A stretch of DNA of 13,438 bases, taken from contig CAOXUF010000031.1 of NCBI GenBank assembly GCA_948560485.1, positions 1-13,438 of the forward strand, read 5' to 3'. This stretch comes from an uncultured Eubacterium sp. (GTDB lineage: Bacteria; Bacillota_A; Clostridia; Lachnospirales; Lachnospiraceae). The translations under genes were made by a program, and so were the position numbers. Positions 7,844 through 13,424 of the stretch are shown here, piece by piece (positions within the stretch are counted from its first letter, which is position 1; every line of letters starts with the position of its first letter). The notes under the pieces were generated by a model. That model was not told where the DNA came from. It was given only the letters and a program-made list of their open reading frames with translations, and did no database searches.

Positions 7844-8509
7844 TTATTCCGTTCGCATTTTGAAACCAATACCCCAGACAGCTTCAATATAATCTTTTCC
7901 ACTTATATCACGAAGTTTTTTGCGTAAATTGCTAATATGCATTTTAAGAGAGCTTTCCGTACAATCTGGAGTGTCTGTGCTGATACGATCTAACAATAGG
8001 GATTTCGTAACAACCTGTGTCTGATTTTGCATAAGCAGCTTCAAGATGGCATATTCCGTTCTTGTCAGTTTTATCTTTGTATCGTTTATTGTTACAGTAT
8101 GAGTATCTGTATTCAAAGCAATATCATCAAATGTCAACGCAGGACTGACGGTAGTATTTGATGCAGTTCTAAGATGAACAGCAATTCTGGCTAACAGTTC
8201 TTTTGTACTGAAAGGCTTTGTCACATAATCAACTGCACCACTAAGCAATATATCCACTTTATTATCAATATCGACTTTTGCACTTACTACAATGACAGGT
8301 ATCCCCTTTAATTTTGGAAGGACATCTTCACCGCTTAGTCCAGGCAGCATCAAATCAAGCAAGATAAGGTCGGGGCGAGTACCAGATAGCACAAGTAATG
8401 CTTCTGTTCCCGAATATGCACGAGAAACTCTATAGCCCTCTTTTGAAAGTGCTTCTTCTAGCATATTTCCAATATGTGCATCATCGTCAATGATTAAAAT
8501 AGTTTTCAT
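7844..8509 (-). CDS. OmpR-family response regulator of ABC-transporter operon
   Basis: This 221-residue regulator has a receiver domain with acidic residues D8-D10, phospho-acceptor D52 in LDLMLP, S76 in VVSAK and K98 in TKPF. The C-terminal winged helix (about residues 125-220) carries TRTEYAILKLL and the recognition segment SSLKMHISNLRKKL. Its ATG overlaps the TGA of the small helix-turn-helix gene by 4 bases (ATGA), so it is translationally coupled to it, and its own ribosome site is weak. It is the expected partner of the kinase at 5102-5995 and the likely reader of the tandem repeats at 7800-7841 directly behind it. Confidence 0.94.
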   Translation of the reverse strand: MKTILIIDDDAHIGNMLEEALSKEGYRVSRAYSGTEALLVLSGTRPDLILLDLMLPGLSGEDVLPKLKGIPVIVVSAKVDIDNKVDILLSGAVDYVTKPFSTKELLARIAVHLRTASNTTVSPALTFDDIALNTDTHTVTINDTKIKLTRTEYAILKLLMQNQTQVVTKSLLLDRISTDTPDCTESSLKMHISNLRKKLRDISGKDYIEAVWGIGFKMRTE

Positions 8510-8670
8510 AAATCAATCCCGTCCTGTTCCTTGTTTCTCTTGTATCTGCCATCAGCAGGCTTCTTAGCCGTTTGGGGAATAAGCCATACACGGTTAATAT
8601 TCATAGCCCCCTCAATCCGATTTTCCTTGCACAGCCGCTGTACCCAGCGAAGCGATACATTCCATGACAT
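8506..8670 (-). pseudogene. N-terminally truncated small helix-turn-helix protein
   Basis: A 54-codon frame from an ATG at 8670 to a TGA overlapping the regulator start encodes a peptide beginning MSWNVSLRWVQRLCKENRIE and ending in a lysine-rich tail. From residue 3 onward it matches the pattern of small MerR/Xis-like DNA-binding proteins common in Clostridia (helix-turn-helix W-x-V-S-x-R-x-V-Q, then GAMNINRVWLIP and KPADGRY). Those usually carry about 10-15 more residues at the front; here in-frame stops (TAA TAA, then TGA) lie directly before the ATG, so the front is lost. The ribosome site is weak. It may still be translated and couple to the regulator. Family assignment is from memory of the pattern, not a search. 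Confidence 0.6.
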
Positions 8671-8706
8671 TCACCCATTTTATTATGACATAGAAAGATG
8701 GATAAT

Positions 8707-8883
8707 TCAACCAGCTTGACAAAGAGCAATTTTTATCAGTTCACAGATATGTGACCAGCTCAATTTATCAGATACTAAATGATAATCTGGATACCTTAAA
8801 TAAAACTTTCTCATATTATTCAGATTAGGGCGGCTATATCCTTTACCTAAACGCAACAAATTTGGGGGATAACCATTTTCCAT
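8707..8883 (-). pseudogene. Fragment of DUF1016/YhcG-type PDDEXK nuclease (N-terminal domain)
   Basis: A 58-codon frame reads in part GKGYSRPNLNNMRKFYLRYP and then DYHLVSDKLSWSHICELIKI before an abrupt stop. This matches the N-terminal domain of DUF1016 (YhcG-like) proteins, where GKGFS..NL.NMR.FY and LSWSHY.ELL are hallmark stretches. Intact members have about 60-70 residues before this and continue through DDPLARSFYEKE into a nuclease domain; both are missing. Both ends are broken: similarity starts near 8850 and ends near 8720. It is a relic, not a working nuclease. Confidence 0.7.
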
Positions 8884-8922
8884 TTTGGGGGAATTTGTTT
8901 ACTCCTTATTTGGAATAAAGCT

Positions 8923-8931
8923 ATTATAACA
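8923..8931 (-). promoter_or_regulatory. Possible extended -10 promoter upstream of relic genes
   Basis: On the minus strand TGT is followed directly by TATAAT (8923-8928), an extended -10, but no convincing -35 lies 16-18 bases upstream. AAGGAG follows about 20 bases downstream. It could drive the relic nuclease frame, the small helix-turn-helix frame and the operon beyond. Confidence 0.35.
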
Positions 8932-8993
8932 CATTGTCTTAAAGTTTACTTCCAAAGACAAATTTGATCAAACCCTTCATGAAATATTTTCCG

Positions 8994-9689
8994 CTATACA
9001 ACTTTCCTGGCTCTTACAATGATTACCATAGGAATTTCTTTGTTGTCTTTATAACATTCCTCATAAAATCCATCAATCACAAATCCTGTTTGAAAACAAA
9101 GATTAAAAATATCTTGTAAAGAGCGATGATAATAACACTGCTTTTTCGGCTGGCCCTCGATAGCAATATCATAATAGCTGTGTGGCGTCATATACTTTTC
9201 AGTCAGCGTGACAAAACAAGGGTGCTGTGTTACAAACACAAAAACTCCATCATCAGCCAACATGTCATAAACTGCCATAAATAATGGCTTAATATCCGTA
9301 ATATCCATGACTGCCATATTTGAAACCGCTTTCGTGAACAAACAGCTTCTTTTTAATGTTCTTAAACTCTCTCTATTTGTGGCGTCTGCTACACAAAATT
9401 CAATTTTATTTGCAAATCGTGCCTGACGCTTCTTTGCCAATTCAATCATGTTTTCACTGTAATCAAAAGCAACAACCGAAACACCTTTTTCCGCAAGGTA
9501 TGCAGAATAATTTCCATTTCCACAAGCAATATCTAAAATATAATCTGTAGGATTGGGATTTAAAAGTTCCGTGGCTTTGGGACGAACTACCTCTCTGTGA
9601 AAATCATTCGATTCATCACCCATTACATTATCCCAAAATTTCGCATTTTGATTCCATATTGCTTTGCTTTCTTCTGTTGAGTATTGCAT
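8994..9689 (-). CDS. Class I SAM-dependent methyltransferase
   Basis: This is a 231-residue protein if started at the ATG at 9689, preceded by GGAGG at 5 bases; upstream in-frame ATGs at 9701 and 9716 would add 4 or 9 residues. The Rossmann methyltransferase fold is clear: motif I DIACGNGNY (about residues 53-61) binds S-adenosylmethionine, then VVAFDYSENMIELAKKR (about 70-87) with the acidic residue contacting the ribose, then FCVADATN (motif III). A post-motif AVSNMAVMDITD and a C-terminal sheet with FVFVTQHP follow. The substrate is unknown; it belongs to the broad Methyltransf_11/25 group of small-molecule enzymes. It stands alone between two mobile-element relics, suggesting it arrived as cargo. 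Confidence 0.9.
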   Translation of the reverse strand: MQYSTEESKAIWNQNAKFWDNVMGDESNDFHREVVRPKATELLNPNPTDYILDIACGNGNYSAYLAEKGVSVVAFDYSENMIELAKKRQARFANKIEFCVADATNRESLRTLKRSCLFTKAVSNMAVMDITDIKPLFMAVYDMLADDGVFVFVTQHPCFVTLTEKYMTPHSYYDIAIEGQPKKQCYYHRSLQDIFNLCFQTGFVIDGFYEECYKDNKEIPMVIIVRARKVV

Positions 9690-9845
9690 TTTCTCCTCCA
9701 TATATCTTTTACTCATTCTTTCAACTTTGCGTTAAACGGCGTTTGCTACTTAATGATTTGTTGCATTGTCATGGTATAAATGTACAATTGCTTCTACATT
9801 AATAGAAGTGCCCAATATTAAATACAGGTGGTGAAAATATGACCA

Positions 9846-9974
9846 GTCATGGTTTTTCGTGGTGTAGGTGTTCCCTCAAAAATGCACAAGCTCATAAGGC
9901 TCCTAATTTTTCAAATGCGTCAACAAGTCCATCCGCTTCGCTTCCTGCACGACTTCCGGTGCAATATATGTCAT
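9846..9974 (-). pseudogene. Decayed 5' end of DUF3991/Toprim primase of a conjugative element
   Basis: From an ATG at 9974, with AAAGGAG 9 bases upstream, the frame reads MTYIAPEVVQEAKRMDLLTH, then LKN, stop, EPYELVHF, stop, GNTYTTKNHD. This follows, residue for residue in many places, the N-terminus of the DUF3991 plus Toprim proteins of Tn1549-like conjugative elements as I remember them (MDLLTYLQNYEPQELVRF and GNTYTTRTHDSLKI). A Tyr codon and a Ser codon have become stops, and similarity ends near 9846. The rest of the gene, several hundred codons, is gone. The relic shows that the region once belonged to, or recombined with, an integrative conjugative element. Confidence 0.72.
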
Positions 9975-10043
9975 AAATCTCAGCTCCTTTCCTGCCCGTG
10001 ATTGGATATTTGCTATCTGTTTTTGAATATTCGGACATGAAAA

Positions 10044-10081
10044 TAGCCGATTGACTCTCGTTTTTGAAAACCAATCGGCTA
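10044..10081. repeat. Perfect 10-bp inverted repeat
   Basis: TAGCCGATTG (10044-10053) and CAATCGGCTA (10072-10081) are perfect reverse complements around an 18-base loop. There is no clear T-run on the minus strand directly after it. It lies in the gap after the three-gene alarmone operon and just upstream of the primase relic, and could be a weak terminator or a protein-binding site. Confidence 0.6.
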
Positions 10082-10157
10082 TGTAAAACATTTTTTCATC
10101 CTTCAATTAAATTATTCCATTTAGAGGCCTATCTAAAACCGGTTATCTCCCATCTTC

Positions 10158-10688
10158 TTAATTCACAGTATAAGTTTTCCTTCCATTTTCTAAACCTATC
10201 AAAAATAATTCCAATGTTTGAGGGTTCGTATTTCTATATTTGAGATGATAATAAATTTGTCCAATACCCTTTACAAGATCTTTCTGATCTTCATCATAAT
10301 AGTTTACATTCTCATCATAGCAATTGCCAGCCTGTAAAAGTAACGTCAAAGCAAACCTCTCATTGATGTATATATAATCTTCCTCACAGCCTTCTACAAT
10401 TTGAAATGGTTTTCTCTTTAAGCACCATGAAGCAGTATACGCAATAAACTTAACATAATTTACCCGACTAATATCATGAAAATGTTTTAATCGTGCTAAA
10501 TCAACCAAAATATCTATCAAGCAATGATTAAAGATATCATCATTAAAGTAAATTTTTCCTTTTAGGTTGTTTTCCTTATAAAATTGCTCTGCCAGTTTAT
10601 GAATAAGAGTTCCCGCATTGTGTATGTACGCATCTGTAAAAGATTCATTTAACTCTTCTTTTAGTTCCTTTACACGTTCCTTATCCAT
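10158..10688 (-). CDS. Uncharacterised helical protein linked to RelA/SpoT gene
   Basis: This 176-residue soluble protein has no membrane segment or signal peptide, and I do not recognise its family. It begins with a charged helix (ERVKELKEELNESF), and the remainder looks largely helical, with a central aromatic/His-rich part (IFNHCLIDILVDLARLKHFH), a conserved-looking ASWCLKRKPF and an acidic Tyr/Asp-rich stretch near residue 125-135. Its ATG lies 13 bases after the RelA/SpoT stop, with TAGGAGTG as ribosome site, so it is the third gene of that operon. In such a compact set it could be an antitoxin, an effector partner or a regulator of the synthetase; nothing in the sequence decides between these. 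Confidence 0.8.
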   Translation of the reverse strand: MDKERVKELKEELNESFTDAYIHNAGTLIHKLAEQFYKENNLKGKIYFNDDIFNHCLIDILVDLARLKHFHDISRVNYVKFIAYTASWCLKRKPFQIVEGCEEDYIYINERFALTLLLQAGNCYDENVNYYDEDQKDLVKGIGQIYYHLKYRNTNPQTLELFLIGLENGRKTYTVN

Positions 10689-10701
10689 CGTAACACTCCT
10701 A

Positions 10702-11595
10702 CTATTTATATTTCAAAATATTTTTCAGTAAATCCGCCATTTTTTTCATTTCACGATAGTTATCAGCCTGCTTAATTTTATCCACAATAGCTTGTTTCAC
10801 TTCTATATTATCACACTTCTCAATTTCATGTAAGATAAAATGATATACTTCATTCTCATCTGTAACACCAGCATATAAACTTTCTTGAAAATTTTTAATA
10901 TAGCTATGGATAAAAGTTCCCATCTCATCTCCCACTCCAGTGAGTCGGTTCATAATATTTATATAATTAGCTAACATTTCGTTTGTTAAATTGTACGGAT
11001 AACGCAATTTATGGTCAATCTCACTCCACGCCTCTTCATATAAAGTACGAACTTGTATTTCAATTGCCAATCCTTTATCTGATTGAATTACATAATGGAC
11101 TGATCTATAAGGTTTTTCTTTTCTTATTTCAATCTTATTCTCATATAAATGAGTATCATCGCCCTCTCGTACATATGCGAATGGATCCTCCAGCAATACA
11201 CTCTTATACATTTCCATAAGATAATTATGAACTTCAAGCCAATCTTCCTTAAACAAAAGCAAAATGCGAATTCCCATCAAATCTGTAATTTCTTGCTCAT
11301 AATTATTTAAGGCCAGAGCATTTCCCGCCTCTAGATATTTGGGATTTTTACGAATAATCTTTTCAATCAAATGTTTTGTATCTTTAACCCTATAACTTAA
11401 AGAATGAACACCTAAACACTTTTGTAATACCTCCGCATACTGTTTTACAGTGTTTTGATGTTCATTCCTTTTATGCTCAAAATCCTCTGCAATTTGATCT
11501 AATTCCATCCATGTCAATCGAGAATTTCTAAACTTTTCATCTGATATATTAAACTCTGTACAAAAATCAGCCTGCTCTTTTTCCGTACTCAGCAT
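10702..11595 (-). CDS. RelA/SpoT-domain nucleotide pyrophosphokinase (small alarmone synthetase-like)
   Basis: This 297-residue protein has only the synthetase domain of the RelA/SpoT family, with no HD hydrolase, TGS or ACT domain. Expected activity is transfer of pyrophosphate from ATP to a 3'-hydroxyl of GDP/GTP, or of tRNA as in toxic members. Key residues are present: RVK (69-71) for ATP, metal ligand D105 in DLMGIRI, Y163 with RSVH (164-167), the catalytic E179 in EIQVRT, and H195 in SEIDHKLRYP. The usual Gly before the stacking Tyr is Pro162. A helical N-terminal about 60 residues and a helical C-terminal about 95 residues flank the domain. AGAGGTG precedes the ATG; the small gene ends 10 bases upstream. 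It differs from YjbM/YwaC housekeeping enzymes and could be a toxSAS-type toxin. Confidence 0.88.
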   Translation of the reverse strand: MLSTEKEQADFCTEFNISDEKFRNSRLTWMELDQIAEDFEHKRNEHQNTVKQYAEVLQKCLGVHSLSYRVKDTKHLIEKIIRKNPKYLEAGNALALNNYEQEITDLMGIRILLLFKEDWLEVHNYLMEMYKSVLLEDPFAYVREGDDTHLYENKIEIRKEKPYRSVHYVIQSDKGLAIEIQVRTLYEEAWSEIDHKLRYPYNLTNEMLANYINIMNRLTGVGDEMGTFIHSYIKNFQESLYAGVTDENEVYHFILHEIEKCDNIEVKQAIVDKIKQADNYREMKKMADLLKNILKYK

Positions 11596-11605
11596 AAAAC
11601 ACCTC

Positions 11606-11785
11606 TTACTCGCTCAATGCCGCTTCTACAATACCCGACTTTAAGAGTTTAGAATATGACTGCAATTGTGCATCAATAAAGTCCAAGCTGATTTCCGGAC
11701 CATTGTTTGGCTGATTTTCCTTCTCAAACTCATTGTTTCCTAATCTTTCCATAAAACGATCCATTACAATCTTAGTTTCAGTCAT
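11606..11785 (-). CDS. Small acidic protein, first gene of RelA/SpoT operon
   Basis: This 59-residue protein is translated from the ATG at 11785, chosen because AGAGGTGA sits 6 bases before it; a GTG at 11794 lies inside that ribosome site. It begins MTETKIVMDRFMERLGNNEF, has a polar NQPNNGPE linker, and ends in an amphipathic helix (SLDFIDAQLQSYSKLLKSGI). It has no DNA-binding motif that I can identify, although the N-terminal helix is short enough to be missed. It stands 10 bases ahead of the alarmone synthetase and directly behind the promoter, the usual place for an antitoxin or autoregulator. The family is not recognised. Confidence 0.7.
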   Translation of the reverse strand: MTETKIVMDRFMERLGNNEFEKENQPNNGPEISLDFIDAQLQSYSKLLKSGIVEAALSE

Positions 11786-11818
11786 ACCTATCACCTCTTT
11801 GCTTTTAACGTATTATTT

Positions 11819-11862
11819 ATGTGGTAGTTTAACATGATACCACATCCTATATACATTGTCAA
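11819..11862 (-). promoter_or_regulatory. Near-consensus promoter with palindromic operator over the -10
   Basis: On the minus strand, TTGACA (11857-11862) and TATCAT (11834-11839) are 17 bases apart, a near-perfect vegetative promoter. A perfect 8-bp inverted repeat, ATGTGGTA at 11838-11845 and TACCACAT at 11819-11826 with an 11-base centre, overlaps the -10 and covers the likely transcription start. This is the layout of an autorepressed operon. The first ATG lies about 50 bases downstream of the -10. Confidence 0.75.
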
Positions 11863-11972
11863 CAACTTTTTCCTTTTTTATTAAAGAAAATTATACCATA
11901 CTGCCTTATACATTACAACTACTTTTTACCAATTTTATTAACGTGTCAAGTATTTTGTTACTGTTCACACAG

Positions 11973-12005
11973 GTCTGTGCATTTACTGCACAGACTAGCG
12001 TTTTT
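11973..12005 (+). terminator. Hairpin with short T-tract, possible plus-strand terminator
   Basis: GTCTGTGCA (11973-11981) and TGCACAGAC (11987-11995) pair perfectly around the loop TTTAC, and tagcg then TTTTT (12001-12005) follows on the plus strand. No plus-strand gene is seen before it, so it may be the leftover end of a lost gene or another structural element. Confidence 0.45.
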
Positions 12006-12034
12006 CCAATGTTTTCTGTTAGTGGAATTTACGG

Positions 12035-12143
12035 TTGGTCAACTTTTTGATTGTCAGGTTCTTTTGCCTGTTTTCTGCCTGTGATTTCTTTCTCTGAATT
12101 GGTCAAAACGGAAAGTTGGTCAGGCGGGTTCGGGGGTGGTCAA
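12035..12143 (+). repeat. Four direct copies of a (T)TGGTCA motif
   Basis: TTGGTCAA occurs at 12035-12042 and 12099-12106, TTGGTCAG at 12116-12123 and TGGTCAA at 12137-12143. An inverted copy, GACCAA, lies at 12168-12173. Spacing is irregular (64, 17 and about 20 bases), and a G-rich run lies between the last two. Confidence 0.45.
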
Positions 12144-12261
12144 GCTTGTATTTTTCATTCTCTAACAGACCAACTCAATTTAACAGACACTGTCTGGCAA
12201 TTCTCACAACTTAAATAAAAATGCCCTCCTGTCCTCTCCTAAGCCAGCCTATTAATAGAAT

Positions 12262-12570
12262 TTACTGATAAAATAACTTTGTGTAATCCGTCTGGGTATC
12301 TGCGATGTGGTATACATATACGGTTTCATGAGTAACCCGGTATATGGCAATATGTTTTTTGCAGATTACCATCCGGTATCCCTGCTCATTCAGCCAATCG
12401 TCCGGAGTAGCCGAACCGGGATCAGGAAACTGCTCCAGACGTTCGATAGTATCTAAAATATGGTCACTGACTTTCAACGCTGTCCGCACATCAAACTGCA
12501 GAATATAATAATCTTCTATTTTTTTCAAATCCTCCCATGCGGAAGGCAGAATTTCCACCCTATGCTTCAC
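12262..12570 (-). CDS. RelE/ParE-family toxin
   Basis: This 102-residue toxin belongs to a type II toxin-antitoxin pair. The fold pattern is typical of RelE/ParE: a first strand (RVEILPSAWEDL), two helices (about 12-47) ending in the FPDPGS turn after IERLEQ, then strands GYRMVICKKHIAIYRV and TVYVYHIADTQTDY. Family members cut mRNA in the ribosome (RelE) or block gyrase (ParE); the C-terminal HIADTQTDYTKLF fits the group loosely annotated as RelE/ParE and does not tell which. It starts with GTG at 12570 and overlaps the antitoxin stop by 11 bases, with AGGGAGAG upstream as ribosome site, so the toxin is translated after the antitoxin. Confidence 0.9.
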   Translation of the reverse strand: MKHRVEILPSAWEDLKKIEDYYILQFDVRTALKVSDHILDTIERLEQFPDPGSATPDDWLNEQGYRMVICKKHIAIYRVTHETVYVYHIADTQTDYTKLFYQ

Positions 12571-12826
12571 TGGCTCTCTCCCTTAGACGCTTTCTCGCTT
12601 CTGACACACTGATTGTCGGCTGTCCTTCTATTCGTTCCTGCTCTGCCTGAAGTACCCTTGCTCTTAATTGCAACATCTGTTCCCGCTTTTCAAAGGCATC
12701 AATACTCATTAATACTAAGTCACCCTCTCCATTTTTGGTTATATATATGGGTTCTTTTGTTTCTTTTGCCAGTGCAGATATCGTTGCATAATCATTTCTT
12801 AATGCCGCTGATGCTTTTATAAACAT
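12560..12826 (-). CDS. Phd/YefM-family antitoxin
   Basis: This 88-residue antitoxin starts at the ATG at 12826 (MFIKASAALRNDYATISALA), preceded by GGGAGAGAGG; an in-frame ATG at 12844 would only add MKGERI and lies before that site. The N-terminal half has the Phd/YefM pattern: an S-x-x-x-R-x-x-Y/F helix, then KEPIYITKNGEGDLVLMSIDAFE, which forms the DNA-binding dimer. The charged C-terminal half (residues about 50-88, EQERIEGQPTISVSEARKR) is the flexible part that wraps the toxin. It should neutralise the toxin and repress the shared promoter. Confidence 0.9.
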   Translation of the reverse strand: MFIKASAALRNDYATISALAKETKEPIYITKNGEGDLVLMSIDAFEKREQMLQLRARVLQAEQERIEGQPTISVSEARKRLRERASEA

Positions 12827-12910
12827 AATCCTCTCTCCCTTCATTTTTGTTATACTTTTCTTTCCTGTGCCATTTCTGGCAGCCGTCTTTTATATCAATC
12901 TTTTCATAAA

Positions 12911-12939
12911 ATTATACTATTATTTTGTTATGAAGTAAA
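12911..12939 (-). promoter_or_regulatory. Promoter of the toxin-antitoxin pair
   Basis: On the minus strand, TTTACT (12934-12939) and TATAAT (12911-12916) are 17 bases apart. Between this promoter and the antitoxin ATG lies a small inverted repeat, TGCCA-TTTC-TGGCA (12868-12881), a possible operator for antitoxin autorepression. Confidence 0.55.
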
Positions 12940-13386
12940 GACCTATGTTTTTATAATTGTTACAGCCCCTATTCTTATTTTAATTTCAAACTATGTTCTC
13001 GTTTTCTGCCTGCTGTTTTTCCTCAAAGTCTTCCCCTAACTATCCATTTCTATAAAATTAAACATTTCTAATTGTTGATGAATATATTGCCCATACTTCA
13101 TATATTTAATTTCTTCCCATTTCTTTATTCCTTGGAAATCATTAACCCCTTTTTTACCCAATCCGATTCCAATGCCTTTTTAGACAAAAACACAACAAAT
13201 AAGTCCGTTCCGTAAAAAGAAATACGAAGCAAACTTCATCCCTTTTACGAAAAGAACGAGGCAAACTTTCACATACCATTTGGGGGATACCCTTTCCCCC
13301 AACTCTTCCCCCAAAAATCCCCCAAACCGGCACTCAAAATACGGTAATTTACGATAAGTTATGAACCTTTCCCAAGAACACAAAAG
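12940..13386. other. AT-rich non-coding region with short repeats
   Basis: No gene is supported in this stretch of about 450 bases. The left part is AT-rich and unstructured. The right part holds an inverted repeat CGTAAAA (13211-13217) with TTTTACG (13243-13249), an imperfect direct repeat (acgaagcaaacttca near 13224 and acgaggcaaactttca near 13256), and a cluster of G5/C5 motifs at 13279-13326. A minus-strand frame over 13180-13404 lacks a ribosome site and runs through the terminator hairpin and the repeats. Confidence 0.6.
13279..13326. repeat. Cluster of TTTGGGGGAT / TCCCCCAA motifs
   Basis: TTTGGGGGAT at 13279-13288 and its perfect inverse ATCCCCCAAA at 13317-13326 enclose two further TCCCCCAA copies. 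The same 10-mer TTTGGGGGAT occurs at 8861-8870, with a second TTTGGGGGA at 8884-8892, at the broken edge of the nuclease relic. Confidence 0.5.
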
Positions 13387-13424
13387 ACCCCTGAAAATGC
13401 CCATTCTATGGGATTTTCAGGGGT
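13387..13424 (-). terminator. Strong hairpin terminator for a gene beyond the right edge
   Basis: An almost perfect inverted repeat pairs 13387-13404 with 13408-13424 around a 3-base loop, with one bulged base at 13399. On the minus strand it is followed by TCTTTTG, a modest T-tract; no T-run follows on the plus strand. It probably ends a minus-strand transcript entering from beyond 13438. Confidence 0.6.

Larger units (their letters stand above)
11863..12261. other. Intergenic repeat-bearing region, no gene seen
   Basis: About 400 bases without a supportable gene lie between the RelA/SpoT promoter and the toxin stop. They hold a strong hairpin (11973-11995), four same-direction copies of TTGGTCA or TGGTCA (12035-12143) with an inverted copy near 12168, a 13-base perfect palindrome (12184-12196, CAGACA-C-TGTCTG), and the octamer taacagac twice (12163 and 12181). 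A plus-strand frame over 11856-12050 has no ribosome site and runs through the hairpin. Confidence 0.6.

Noticed and set aside
9839..9976. 45-codon plus-strand frame starting ATGACCAGTCATGG with an AGGTGG before it
   Set aside because: It lies wholly antisense to the primase relic, whose reading is supported by homology; the ribosome-like site is coincidental.
9892..10074. 60-codon minus-strand frame overlapping the primase relic
   Set aside because: It is in another frame from the recognisable primase residues and shows no family resemblance.
11856..12050. 64-codon plus-strand frame in the intergenic region
   Set aside because: It overlaps the RelA/SpoT promoter and a hairpin, has no ribosome site, and shows a low-complexity translation.
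13279..13326. G-quadruplex from G5 runs
   Set aside because: Each strand has too few nearby G runs of the same polarity: one G5 on plus and three on minus over 30 bases, so a four-run fold is not supported.
13180..13404. 74-codon minus-strand frame near the right edge
   Set aside because: It has no ribosome site, runs through a terminator hairpin and the G5/C5 repeats, and its translation resembles no family I know.
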